64,000 nt of DNA from Rutidosis leptorrhynchoides. Lineage: Eukaryota; Streptophyta; Magnoliopsida; Asterales; Asteraceae. This document shows, one piece after another, positions 52,437-64,000 of the stretch. The notes beneath the pieces were generated by a model. That model saw only the letters and a program-made list of their open reading frames with translations, did not search any database and was not told the DNA's origin. Within the stretch, counting starts at the first letter, position 1; each line of letters starts with the position of its first letter. The DNA lies in NCBI RefSeq assembly GCF_046630445.1, contig NC_092335.1, positions 314,884,501 to 314,948,500 on the forward strand. Direction: 5' to 3'. The translations under genes and the position numbers were made by a program.

Positions 52437-55091
52437 ACTTTTATGCTAATGACTCTTTAAGGTTAAACTAGATTAATTAAGTTAAGTGAGGAGACAAAAT
52501 GTTCAAGCATGCATGAGCACCAACTTTCCATGCATTTAACTTATACTCCTTCCTAGCATACACCATCTCCCCACACTTGAAAGCAACAATTTGACTTCCC
52601 CTTTTGGCTCCTTTGGCCGTCGGCCTTCATGGCATGGGAGGGAGATCAAATTTTTTATTTTTTTTTACTTATTTGCTAGCTTTTGTTTCATTTTACACAC
52701 ACACATACTTACACCACTTCTTTTACTCTCACTTTTCTCTCAAAAATTGTAAGTAATATATCTTTTTCTTTCTTCCTTCTTCTCTTTGAAAACCGAATAT
52801 CATCATCATCAATTTACTTGTTACTTGTTTGTTGTTAAAGATCAAGTTTTCTAGCTTGTATCTTCATGTAATCTTGTTTCTTCCATCCTTTGTTTGATGA
52901 AGAATCAAGAACAAGGATCTAAGTTTCTATAACTTATGGTTCTACACTTAAAATGTTCTAAAGATCTAAAGTTCATAAGCTTTAAGATCTTACTTGTGTT
53001 CATGTTTTGTAAACTTAAGGTTTATTTTCTTAAGATCCAAGCTTTGGCTTGAATCTTCTTAAGTATGAAATAAACATGAACTTAATACTTGTAACTTTAG
53101 TTTATTTCTTCATTTTATTTATTTAAAGTTGTGATGTTGTTAATTTGGTCAAGTATTACTAGTTAAACTTGATCTCATTTTTCTTGAAACTAAAGTTAAA
53201 CTTGTAAGTTTAAGAACATGAAAGTTAAACTTTCTAGTTATAACTTCATACACTTATGTTGGATCTAAGTTTTTATAGCTTATGGTCTTCCAATTTTGTC
53301 TAAAACAAGAGCTTATAAGCTTACATACATTTTCAAGATGAAAATCTAAGTTTCATAACTTATGGTATCATTAAAGTAAAGATACAAGTTCTATAACTTA
53401 GGGTTTAACTTAAGAATACTAGATCTAGGCTTTTTAGTCTAGGACCTTCAATATCTAACTAAGATCTAAGTTCTACAACTTAAGATCTTGTTTATTTAGT
53501 TTACTTTCAAGTTTATAACTTAATATTACTATTAGAACTCATGTATGTGTCGGATCTAAGATCTTGATGTAACTTTGGTTCATCAACCTTTATACAACCC
53601 TTAATTGAGTTGTGCTACATATCTTAGACATACACTAGTGTTATGATGGTCAAAATTTGGTAAAGATGATGCAAATATATCAACGAGTTGTACACTTGAA
53701 GCTATAAGCATCAAGGATGAGAACCGTGATGAGCATCAAGCACCAAGAACCCACCGGAACACTTTGCTTACTATTTTTGGGATCTGATCAGTAACCTGGG
53801 CTACTGGAAAAGTTGATTTCCAGATTTTTCGGTTCGAGTAGATGATTTTCCGTTTAGGCCTCGTCTTAATCCGATTTACGGTTTAGGATTTATATCCTTC
53901 TGAAAGTCACTACGCCCTTTTAACGTTGTGCTGAAATTTCTGACCTACTCGCACTTAAACCGTCGCCACGGTCAAATAAAGAAGAGTTTGGTTCTGTAAA
54001 TTGGTCAGAAACTAGGGGACTCATATACGGAGCCATGGCCACTGGTCTCACCTAATTTAAGTTTGTATAGAGGTCGTGGCGACTGAACGAAGTCAGACTT
54101 TGTTTCGAACTCTATTCTTGATTGAAACTTACTTTACCCTTTTTGACTTATGATGAATGATGATGATACTTAAGACTTAATTTACATACTTTTAAACCTT
54201 TGGGAATGATTTACTGACTTAGTAACTTTTGACTTAGGTTGAGGACCTTTCAGACCAACTACTTGCTTACTTATCTCGTACCGACTTTACTACTTTTCAC
54301 TGTGAGTTATAGCATCCCTTTTTACTTTAACTATTTTGGGAACTGAGAATACATGCGTGTTTTATGTTTTACATACTAGGCACGAGTACTTAAACTTTAT
54401 ATATGTGTGGGTTATACAACGATATAAACTTTCCCCTTAGCTCGGTAACGCTTAGTCATTGGTCTTTGAACCGGTGAACGCGAATCTTAGATATGGATCC
54501 ATAGGGTTTGACATCCCCACTCGGGCTAGTAGCGCTAGCATTTAACGGGTGTTTAATACTTCATAACTTACGCACTCGCCAAGTGTACTTTTAGGGGGTG
54601 ATATTACGTTAAGTTAGTTACCAACTGCCCACGGTTGAACATATACTTTTCATACTGTTTTGAAATACCGAAATCTCGTGGCCTACCTTACATTACTGTT
54701 ATACTTAAACAATAGCTCATCAACATTCGTGTTGACGTTTTTAAGCATGTTTTCTCAGGTTCTTAGAGGTTTGATTGCTTCCGCTGTTGTAGTATTGCTG
54801 TGTAGACACCCGCTGCTTCTGTTAGAGATGTCTCTGCATGAAACATTTATTTTGCATTCAAACTATGTTATTTTTGAAACAATGAATTTTTAATGACCAT
54901 TGGGTCACGTACTATTATTATTGCCTTCTATTCATAGAAGCACACTATCGTATGTTAAACATTTGACGTTGGTTATGACGTCACATTTTCTTATGAATGC
55001 AAACTTATTTTAAAACAGCATATAGTGTTTGACCTTGTAATGATCATGTTGTTAATGATCCGTACACGTTAATTTTGTATGGGGCATCACA
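52437..55091 (+). repeat. D 3' LTR, lacking its first ~325 bases
   Basis: It matches 22111-24596 joined to 33869-34035, which proves that element E interrupted the 5' copy. The missing start is the part beyond C's insertion point. It ends ATCACA at 55091, followed by AATTA. Confidence 0.94.
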
Positions 55092-55096
55092 AATTA

Positions 55097-56320
55097 TGTT
55101 CCAGTATGTCTGCTAGTCTTCTTGATCTTCTGGAGTAGTGTTTTAGAGTGATCTCTAAAATTAGGGTTTTCGGAAACCATAATCCTGACTTTGCCTTGTT
55201 CTTCAGTTTAAGCTTGTGAATTCTAGACTCTAAGAGTTCTCATGGATGTGTATGAGTCTAAGAATACCTATTTTATTTTAAGGCTAAGTAGGTATAGTAT
55301 ACCTCTTGGATAGAAAAAGCACTAAAACCTTGTTTTAAAAACCCTGTCTTGGCCTTATTTTTACGATTCAACCTTTTGATCCCTTAATATTACAAATTGT
55401 ATGATTTTACATGTTTAAAGCTCTTTTTGTTGTTATTAAGGTTAAAATGTTGGTGATATCACTAGTAAAAACATGATCATTAATATCGAGCTTATCAAGC
55501 AAGAGCAACAAGTGTACACCAATATAGGTCACGATTGTACCTTCTCCTTTCCCTTTGCTCTTTCTCTCTCTAACTTCTGTCACTAGGTGGGAGAGATTTC
55601 CAGGAAGTGTTCTCGACTAATATGAAAGTCTCAATCTGTTTTGGGGTTTAAAATCCATTTTTGTCATTTTTACACACTCAGATACTCAAAATAAGCAAAG
55701 CTGTCAAAACTGCCCCGTAGCAACAGATGCGGTCTATATAGATGCGACGCATCTGGACATTTTCCAACAATTAAACTTTACCACATCATCTGGGCTCGAG
55801 TTACGGCCGTCTGGCTTTTGACACGCCTCAATCTGAGTTATTATGAGAGAGCTATGGCCAAAATGGTGAATGTGCGCATAACCACACAACTTTACACGTT
55901 ACAATACGATAACAAAATTTGAGATGTTACATTTTATGCTAGATTGGAGAGAGTTAACATTTTGATGATTTAGCATGATAATGGCTCGTAAGTTAGTTTT
56001 CTATGTCATCATAGTCAATGTTCAGTATTTGTTCAGTCTTTTCAAAACTAGCTAATGCGGCACTTAATTGTCAATTATTTGATCCCTTATATCAGTACAC
56101 AAAAGAGTGGTCAAATGTATAATTATCAGAGTGTTGTGTAACATGCTTTTAAGACAAGTAAACAGATTAGATTTTCATTGTTACAGACTACCTGAAGAAG
56201 AAGATTATGTTTTACTAAGATGTACGAGGCGTCGAGGCCTATCCAAGTTTGGGCCACATGTGATCATTTTACCTACCAGCGCTCTATTACGTTCGGTTTA
56301 ATTCATGAAGACACAACTGA
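55097..56320. other. Non-coding host sequence right of the nested block
   Basis: No gene seen. 55726-55753 holds GATGCG ... GATGCGACGCATC, a CpG palindrome with a second half-site 15 bp away. The 64-codon ORF at 56107-56301 has no recognisable motif. From about 56323 the sequence matches the region beyond the second SSL gene (63219 on), marking the left limit of the SSL duplication. Confidence 0.6.
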
Positions 56321-56512
56321 CAATGTAATTGTAAAAGGGGTTGATCTTTATCTGTCCCTCACAGAGAGCAACTACTGATTAAATTAAAGTCGTAAGGACA
56401 GTGATCATTATGACACGCTGCTAATCGTTTCAGAAGTGAAAATGAAAACCTACTTATTGTCATAAAGAGATGATGAACATTGGAAAAACATAAACCACTT
56501 ACTGCTAAACCT

Positions 56513-58833
56513 TCAATCCAAATGGTAAACAGCGATAAACGAACTCAAAACACTCCCCATCCATAGTTTTCCGTCCTTCTCCTCAACTTCACTAACGGCC
56601 CTTACAACTTTACCTTGTGTATCTTCCAATATCTTTAGGATCTTACCATCAGGGCTGTACTTTACAATCACAGCATGAAGTCGACCACTAACGCTTAGTA
56701 GGAAATGAAACTTTATGGGAATTGGAAGTTTTAGCAAAAAGGTTCTTAAATTTGTGTATAGAGCGCATATGTGAGTATACAAGGACCGGCGAGAATTCAT
56801 TGCCACCCAAAATTCACCATTTTCATTTGTTCTCACATTGTCTGGGTGTCCAGGTAAAATGGCCATCACTTCGATTGTCCCTGCTTTATACCCCTTTAAC
56901 CAGTACTTCATTAACCTATTATACCATCATAATGTAAGTATGATTTAGTTACAAAATGTTTAGAGATAAATGGGTGCATTCTAGCTATGCATTATATCTA
57001 ATGTGTCAAAGATAAAAAAGTGAAACGGGTCCGAAAAGTTCAAGCTGGTTATGCCAGTATCGCCCAAAGGTCAGGCTGGTCAAATATTGTTTTATATTCG
57101 ACAACCTAATCATTAATAACTTATAAAGGTGTTTACTAACCTCCCTTTGCACCCCTCAGCAAAAACGAAGAATGATTTATCCTTGCTTAGGGAGACACCA
57201 TTAGGGAACTGGAGGTTGCGTACAAGAACAGTTGCTTTTTTTGTAATGGGATCATATTTCAAAACTCTACCACTGTCGTCTGCCGAGAAGACTAAATGAA
57301 GATAGTTCCTGAAAATCGTACAATTAATCATAAGAATCATTTTCATTAAAAATCAAACCAACTTACGATTTTAGTACAAACATTATTTATAGCATAACAA
57401 ATTAATACATATGAACCACAAAATGATGTAAATATACCAATAATTAATGCTGGAGATGAGCTCAATAAACAAGGAAAATCATTAAGTGACACAATCTTAT
57501 TAGAAAGAACTACATCATCTTAGTAAAAACATTTGCTAAAACCACATCCCTACCACACCCTTTTGTTTTTTTACTATATAAACGTGATTGTACCATCGAC
57601 GAAAAGTGCTTCATAAATTTAACACCGATATGAAAGAACTACATCATCTTAGGAAAACGATATGCTGGAGATGAGCTCAATAAACAAGGAAAAACATTAA
57701 GTGACACAATCTTATTAGAAAGAACTACATCATCTTAGTAAAACGTTTGCTAAAATCTATTATACAAGATAAAAGTGCTTCAACAACATACCTCCGCTGA
57801 TATTTTGTGCTGCTATCTGTGAAGTAAATGTTACCTTCATCATCAATGTCTAAATCATTGGTGAACCTTAAAGGAACTCTTTCAGCTTCAGTTGCTATTG
57901 GTGTGGCTAACCCGCCCTGGGGTCCCACCTTTAACAACCCGAGATATGCATCTGCAATATACAAATCACCTGTTCTCTTGTCAAACCGCAATCCCAATGG
58001 TCGCCCACATATATGCTCTGTGTTTAAGTAACCAAAGATTGTTGGTTTTGGGTCACATATCTCTGACCTGAAACATATGCCTCGTATCATCAAATATAAA
58101 TAAATAATATAACTTGTTTTTGTATTTCTCAATGTATTTGTGTCTTTAATTTAATTAGGCTGTTTGTATATAAGAACCAACTACCTGTTGAAAACAATAA
58201 TACTACACCTTAAAGCACATTTTATTTGATTTCTTAACATGTCATCTGTCAAATCGTTCTAATATGAACAAATGTGTTATACACATATTTTGAGGTTCTC
58301 AATATTTTCATAATTTCTATAATTTGTATGCATGCGACAAAGCATAATATCTTCAACAATGCATAGACATGCACAAGTAAAAAATTAAAACCGAAAAGTT
58401 CAGCAGCAAAACGAACTGAATATATCAATCAACCACAATTTGATTGATAATAATAAAAATAAATTTAAAATAGAAGCTTAAAATAAAACATGAATATTAA
58501 TTACCGATTAGAAGAAGTATAAGCAAAACCAGTCCACTCATTTCCATTCCAAAACATAATCCTTCCATCAGCAACACCGGTGTACGGACCACGCCCTAAC
58601 GGATCAAAAGCTAAACTCTCGGGTCCTTGAATTTCATTCATAAACTTAATTTCTGATTTTTGTAGCAAATTTTCAGTATCTCTATCTTTCGGAATATCAG
58701 ACCACTTAGGCATTTCAACTATCAACGACTCAAATTCCGGGAATTCAGCTATGGCACTGTGCCGGAACGGGTCTAGTCCACAGTAAACCGCTACTACCAG
58801 AGATATCCCGGCAAAAATTCCGGCGAAGTTCAT
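56513..58833 (-). CDS. Strictosidine synthase-like (SSL) protein, four exons, intact
   Basis: Exons on the - strand: 58833-58505, 58067-57792, 57308-57141 and 56915-56513. All introns are GT-AG, and the exons sum to 1176 bases, 391 residues plus stop. Residues 4-20 are hydrophobic (signal anchor), suggesting entry to the ER/vacuole path. The body is the six-bladed beta-propeller of the family: EIQGPESLAFDPLGRGPYTGVADGRI, CGRPLGLRFDKRTGDLYIADAYLGL, RFTNDLDIDDEGNIYFTDSS, LQFPNGVSLSKD and PDNVRTNENGEFWVAM. True strictosidine synthases condense tryptamine and secologanin; most SSL proteins lack the catalytic Glu and that activity, so the product here is a propeller hydrolase-like protein of unknown substrate (SSL/APMAP group), not an alkaloid enzyme. 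A second copy follows at 63441. Confidence 0.9.
57448..57754. repeat. Direct repeat inside SSL intron 2
   Basis: About 93 bases starting TGCTGGAGATGAGCTC at 57448 recur at 57663-57754 with few differences. They lie within the 483 bp intron and have no effect on splice sites. Confidence 0.88.
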
Positions 58834-58928
58834 TTTGAAATAATGTTTGCAGAAGAGTGTAGAGAAGGTAGTTGATACACTTGATATGAGTGAGGGAAAT
58901 AGAGTTACTATACTACTATTATTATAAC

Positions 58929-58943
58929 GATAATATAAAGGGT
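58929..58943 (-). promoter_or_regulatory. Candidate TATA box of the SSL gene
   Basis: On the - strand the sequence CCCTTTATATTATCG lies about 100 bases before the start codon at 58833, in an A/T-rich upstream region. The position suits a plant TATA box and short leader. No other element is claimed. Confidence 0.4.
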
Positions 58944-59093
58944 AAATTACATTAAAAAAAGTTAACATATTTTTCATGTTTTGTTATTCTAGATATGTAT
59001 TTTATTCGGATAAAAAAAGGAATTTTTTTCAAAAGTTAATCAAAAAAAAAAAGAGTGGTGTCGTTAACTTTCTTTGATTGTCAACTTCGCATA

Positions 59094-59628
59094 ACATGTC
59101 AAGTCCTTTATCGACCAACATTTTCAACTCATGATTTCGATGCACGTGTTCGACACGCGATTCCTATACGCGTTTTCGACCTGCGTTTTCGACGCGCGTT
59201 TTTTCAGGCGCTTTTTCGATGCGCATTTTTTACCAGAGTTGTCGACCAACATTCTGGAGGCGTGTTTTCAATTCGCGATTTCGAGGCGCGTTTTCAAGGC
59301 ACATTTACAAGGCGCGTTTTCGAGGAGGGTTTTCAGTATGCGTTTTCGAGGCACGTATTCGCGCCGAAAAACGTGCCTCATAAACGCACCTCCTAAACGC
59401 GCATCGAAAATTCGTGCCGAAAAACACGCCTCATAAACCACCTCGAAATGGCTGAAATCACAAGTTGAAAACGCGCCTCAAGAACGCTGGTCGAAAATTC
59501 TGTAAGAAAATGCCCCTCGAAAATGAGCCTCAAAAACGCGGGTCGAAAACGTGTGTAGGAATCACGTGTTGAAAACGTGTGTCGAGATCGTGAGTTGAAA
59601 ATGTTGGTCGATAAAGAACCTAACATGT
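59094..59628. repeat. Long foldback inverted repeat, 535 bp
   Basis: The left arm (59094-59356) and right arm (59371-59628) are imperfect reverse complements over about 260 bases, with a 14-base loop at 59357-59370 between GAGGCACGT and ACGTGCCTC. Both outer ends read ACATGT...TTTATCGACCAACATTTTCAACTCA. The arms are made of short TTTTCGA-GGCGCG-like units rich in CpG. It could be a foldback transposon or MITE. The ORFs in it (101-113 codons, repeated Phe/Arg/Ala) are by-products of the repeat. Confidence 0.88.
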
Positions 59629-60196
59629 ACAATATAAACGGCATATTTGGCTAAAAAGTAGAAACATGCACTTCTTGCTTCAAATCTTCTTCTTTCTTTA
59701 TTTTTTTTGGTAATTAATCAATGCAAAATATAAACGTACATTTTGTATTGTTGAAAACCTGTTGATGAAAAATAGATAGATTAAAAGATGTCACGTTGAT
59801 GGAAATTCTCAAATGCATTACACGTGGAAACCGCCTAGTTTTTCTTTTTTAAAAAAATAAATGGATATCAAAGAAAGAAGAATAGTTCGAACATTGACGT
59901 CATATACGTACTAAGAATCCCAACCAACCAATTGGGCTATAAACAGTGGAGTATTATTAAACTCGCCTAAATATATACAAGTAACGAATTAATAAGTCAT
60001 AGCAAATTAATAAATGACCGATTTACCTCAAAATGATCAGTGAAAAATGATAGGATTAAACACTAAAAATGAAAACATGGGTTTGCTTCAATAGTATATT
60101 GTGTAATACGGAGTATAGCTTATAAAAAATAAATAAATAAATATAAATATAAATATAAATATAAATATAAATACAAAGACATAATTAATGAGATAG
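59629..60196. other. Non-coding intergenic sequence
   Basis: No gene seen. It ends with a (ATAAAT)n simple repeat at about 60125-60173. Confidence 0.6.
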
Positions 60197-62163
60197 TACT
60201 TGAGTTTACACCAAATTGCTATTATAGGCCATAATCTTTTTCTAGCGAGGTAGTTCTCATAGTTTGCAAATATCGCTGAGATAGTCCCTATGACTGACGA
60301 ACGTTAACCAAAGCCCGCAGCACTGGGTGACGGCAGTCACACTTTCCTCGTAATTTTCAATTGTTGGTGGATAAGTCCGACGACTCAGCAGCAATGCAAA
60401 ATTTTATATCTAAGAGAAACAGCAAGGAAGATTCGATCGCAACGCCTCGCAAGACCTCTGTTTGTAAAAAGATTCTTATTATTAGTTTTGTATACAAGAC
60501 TCAAGAGTCTTCCGGTTCTTACGGATTTCTTTAATTCTGTGAGAATGAAAAACCAATTAGTTTCAAAAAGTGAGGCCTACCTAAATAAATAATGTATTTC
60601 TGTTTTAAATCTGATCATGTGCAATGCACATGAGTGTAAATTCGTCATTTCAACTATTTTCATCCCCTACTACTTCTTTGTGTTCAAACAAACATAATAG
60701 TAATCATCTGCCATTTTCCAAACCCATGTCACAAAATCAGAATCAAACTCTAACCAAATTAAAATCAAACTCAAATATACAATAGAATTAAAAAGAAAAA
60801 ATATTCAACAAACTACCAATATGCCACTGTACATAAACAATCATATATTTTAATCGTTCGTTAAAGAACATGAATAAGTTACATTCTCATTGTAATAAAC
60901 GAAGGATCTTCATCGTTATATAATAAGATTGGACATTAGAAATTTTATACCACTATAAATTTTGAATCTAGAACAAGATCCTTTGAGCTGAAAGTGTTTC
61001 ATCATCTCATATATTTCAAACCTACCACCACATCAGAGCTTCGTTTGTGAGCATGTAACGAAACTTACCGTCGAAACCCACCGCGTATCATATCTTCTTT
61101 TCTCTCTTATGCTCTTATTGTTTGGGGAATGTTGCGATTTGATTTCTATTTTTTTAAGTGGTATTAGATTGGGTTAGAATTGGACATAAGAAGTGATATT
61201 GTATAGTAACGAGTTTTGAATTTTGAATTTTGAATTTACATTTGTAATGGTTTAAATTTTGAGTGTATAATTAGGTGAGTTAATTAAAATTAGGGTATAT
61301 TATTTTAGGATGAAGAAGATGAAAGTGAAGGATGGAAGTGAAGGATGAAGAAGATGAAAGCTGAAAGGGAAATTTTACAAGGTGGCAATTAGACCTGCTA
61401 TGCTATATGGATCAGAATGTTGGCCAATGACGAAGGCACAAGAGAGAAGGATGGAGGTGGCAGAGATGAGGATGCTGAGGTGGATATGCGGTAAAACAAT
61501 GCTAGATATGATCCCAAATAGCGTTTTTAGGGAGAACCTGAAAGTCAGAAGCATCATCGACAAGCTAAGAGAAGAACGACTTCGATGGTTTGGACATGTG
61601 AAGAGGCGACCCCCTACTGCACCTGTTAGGAGAATCGAGGCACTGACGGTTGACGGAGTAAGGAGAAGGGGTAGACCTACTCGTAGGTGGGATGATAGAA
61701 TTAAGCTCGACTTGAAGGAACTTTTATTGACCGAGGACATGACTTCTGATAGGCTTACGTGGAGGACTAGAATTAGAATAGACGAGTAGGTTGTTGTTTG
61801 TTTTGCGTTTGTGGGTCTGTGTGTTTGTGTGTTTACCTGGACCTCTTCTTGGTTTTGTGTATGTATGTATGTGCTGGTTCGTATGAGTTTGTTTGGTTGT
61901 AGGGTATGTATGTTTGCTTGTGTTGGTTTGTTTGCATGTTTATGTTTAGGGTTTGGGTTATGGTTGCTAGCATGTGATGTAGGTATGTTTTTGGGTATGC
62001 ATGTTTATGTTTGTTGGTATGCGTGCTTCTTTGTTGGCCGTCATGTCTATGGTTGTATGCTCGTATGTTCTCGTATGTATGTATGCGTATGCAGGTATGT
62101 TGGTATGTAGTGTAGCATTTCCCGTCATCCCTTGAGCTTCGCACGGCAGTCTAAGGTACGTTC

Positions 62164-62263
<100 letters not shown>

Positions 62264-62408
62264 TTTATGGCTCTACTAAGTGAGTCAACGGCAAGCATCG
62301 ATTTATTGGCGACTTTACCGCCACTTAGAGCCTAAATTAAACCCCAGGCATGATGTAAAACCCATGAAGATTTGATCTCACCATTTTCATGGCGTCTCGT
62401 TTGTATCG

Positions 62409-62438
<30 letters not shown>
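62409..62438. repeat. Poly-T run
   Basis: About 29 consecutive T inside the LINE 3' region. It might mark the poly-A tail of a further small insertion on the - strand, but no other boundary is seen. Confidence 0.85.
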
Positions 62439-62442
<4 letters not shown>

Positions 62443-62639
62443 CTGGCCGGAGGTCCCTGGAAGCAATCTCTCTATCTGACGAATATAGAGAGAAAGGAAT
62501 TTCTCTACTCTTGGGAGTGTTACACTCGGGGTGGAGAAATGATCGCTCTTTATTCTAGGATAGAGGAAGGATTGTCTACGATCAACCTCCCCCATACCCC
62601 ACATTGGTGGGATTGGGTATTGTTGTTGTTGTTGTTGTA

Positions 62640-63218
62640 AGATGAAAGTGAAATGGTTGGAGGTGACTTAACACCCGTAAATAAAAGGGACTATCTTAGC
62701 AATACTTGCAAATCAAGAGGACTACGTCGGTCAAAAAAATCCTAGGGACTATATCATCAATTTAGTGTAAATCACAGAGCATACCTCCAGTAATTATGTC
62801 AAAATACAAATATAAATATAACCTATACTCCGCTTAATTTTTTTTTGAAAGGCAATGTTAGTGGTTAGAGTTAATTCACGAAAATCCCCCCCCCCCCGAG
62901 ACTCGAACCCTTGGTCTCCTCGAACACCATGTTAACATGGTGACCAATGAGGCAAAGCCCCATTGGCTATACTCCGCTTAATACTCCGTATATATTATAG
63001 GGTTGTTATTTGTGACATCATAAACTGTGAACCGTGTGATGTACCAAACACTTACCATCCACAGCTACTGTCTTTGTAGTTGGTCCACTCCCAACAAGAA
63101 ATATCGATATTGTATTTGTATTTTGAATTATTAAAAATAAATTATAAGTTATGTTACAACTAACTAATTGTGTATTTTTTGCATTATCAAAATAGAATCT
63201 TCAAAACTCATATCTCAA
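62640..63218. other. Non-coding sequence between LINE and SSL copy 2
   Basis: Besides the right inverted repeat end and the SINE, I see only A/T-rich DNA with two TACTCCG-type motifs. No gene. Confidence 0.6.
62839..62966 (-). mobile_element. tRNA-derived SINE with perfect 16 bp target duplication
   Basis: CTATACTCCGCTTAAT at 62823-62838 is repeated exactly at 62967-62982. Between them, on the - strand, lies a 128-base insert that starts CCAATGGGGCTTTGCC, holds a pol III B-box-like GGTTCGAGTCT at about 62898-62909 and ends in an A run. Size, promoter box, A tail and long duplication fit a SINE. The A box is weak and the family is not one I can name. Confidence 0.75.
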
Positions 63219-63440
63219 TATAATTGTGAAAAGGGGTTAATCTTTACATGTCCCTTCACAGCAACTACTATGACAAAATAAAGTCGTAAGCACAATGATC
63301 GTTAAGACACACTACTAATCTTTTTAGAGGCGAAAATGAAATGCTCGTGGCACACTTAACACTAGTACAGTCATACCTACTTAGTGTCTTAAAAGAGATG
63401 ATGAACATTGGAAAAGCATAAACCTCTTACAACTAAACCT

Positions 63441-63834
63441 TCAATCCAAATGGTAAACAGCGATAAACGACATCAAAACACTCCCCAACCATAATTGTCC
63501 TTCCTTCTCTTCAACTTCACTAACGGCCCTTACAACTTTACCTTGTATATCTTCCAATATCTTTAAGATCTTACCATCAGAGTTATACTTTACAATCAAG
63601 GGACCACCACTGCTTAGTAGGAAATGAAACTTAATAGGTATTGGAAGTTTCAGAATAAATGTTCTAAATTTTGGGTATTGAGCACATATGTAAGTATAAA
63701 AGGACCGGCGAGAATTCATTGCCACCCAAAATTCACCATTTTCATTTGTTCTCACATTGTCTGGGAATGCAGGTAAAATGGCCATCACTTCAGTTGTCCC
63801 CGTTTTATCCCCCTTTAACCAATACTTCATTAAC
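63441..63834 (-). CDS. Second strictosidine synthase-like gene, last exon only (window edge)
   Basis: It matches exon 4 of the SSL gene at 56513 (same start after an AG acceptor, same stop context ending VYHLD). The 394-base exon encodes 130 residues, three fewer than the first copy, owing to a small in-frame deletion in the FHFLLS...IVKY segment. No stop or frameshift is seen. The rest of the gene must lie beyond base 64000; the 166 bases from the exon to the edge are intron. The 3' flanks are also alike from about 63219, so the pair arose by tandem duplication of a unit about 6.9 kb long in today's sequence, enlarged by the later insertions. Confidence 0.85.
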
Positions 63835-64000
63835 CTATACCATCATCAATACAAGTGCGATTTAGTAAAAAATATATGTATGTGAATGCTGGCTATATAT
63901 GTAGTATCTCTAATGGGTCAAACAGAAAATGGTGAAATAGGTTCAAAAAGGTCAGGCTGGTCCAGTATGTCACCCAAAGTGTATTTTAATGCCTGAGACC

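Noticed and set aside
56513-58833. Calling the SSL gene a true strictosidine synthase of alkaloid synthesis
   Set aside because: Sequence features match the broad SSL/APMAP-like group; nothing in the window supports Pictet-Spengler activity or an alkaloid cluster.
59055-59436. ORFs of 101-113 codons rich in Phe, Arg and Ala
   Set aside because: They arise from the TTTTCGAGGCGCG units of the foldback; three overlapping frames read equally open.
61375-61740. 121-codon ORF on the - strand
   Set aside because: Antisense of the RTE LINE coding region.

Overview
This is a 64 kb stretch of plant nuclear DNA, A/T-rich and mostly made of retrotransposons. The LTR-element types (an Athila element with an Asp-tRNA-type primer site, and several Tekay/Del-type chromoviruses with initiator-Met primer sites), together with a plant strictosidine-synthase-like (SSL) gene with four plant-style exons, point to a eudicot. 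The retroelement types remind me of Asteraceae, but that is inference and cannot be proven from the window.

Layout. 1-1530 is non-coding flank. 1536-55091 is one nested retrotransposon block, resolved here from LTR ends and target-site duplications (TSDs). The outermost element, D (+ strand, TSD AATTA at 1531-1535 and 55092-55096), holds all the others. Its 5' LTR is cut twice. Element A, an Athila type on the - strand (1627-21871, TSD ACTTG), sits in it, and A's own left LTR carries a solo LTR (3030-6292, TSD AATGG). Element E, a Tekay-type chromovirus (24597-33863, TSD ATTGC), is the second insertion. D's leader ORF and gag follow (34373-36648). D gag is cut by element F (36649-43452), which lacks its 3' half. 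A fragment resembling an F-box protein gene (43453-44030) comes next, then element C (about 44037-52436), which has a 3' LTR but no 5' LTR. The rest of D's 3' LTR runs from 52437 to 55091. The middle of D, the end of F and the start of C are missing, as expected after one large deletion.

55097-64000 is host DNA with smaller repeats: an apparently intact four-exon SSL gene on the - strand (391 codons), the last exon of a second tandem SSL copy entering from the right edge, a 535 bp foldback inverted repeat, a pair of terminal inverted repeats enclosing a 5'-truncated RTE-type LINE, and a tRNA-derived SINE with a perfect 16 bp TSD.

None of the retroelements looks autonomous. Nearly all their pol frames are broken by in-frame stops rather than frameshifts, the pattern expected from deamination of methylated cytosines. 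The most unusual signals are: (1) an array of 7-8 hairpin units in both LTRs of E, in which a constant 18-base core is flanked by stems that covary between units; (2) pairs of perfect CpG palindromes (core ATGCGATCGCAT) placed at four sites in Athila element A; (3) an extra coiled-coil leader ORF before gag in D and F, preceded by a splice-acceptor-like site and matched by a donor-like block conserved in three LTR families; (4) the F-box-like fragment embedded between two retroelements; (5) the long foldback next to the SSL gene.
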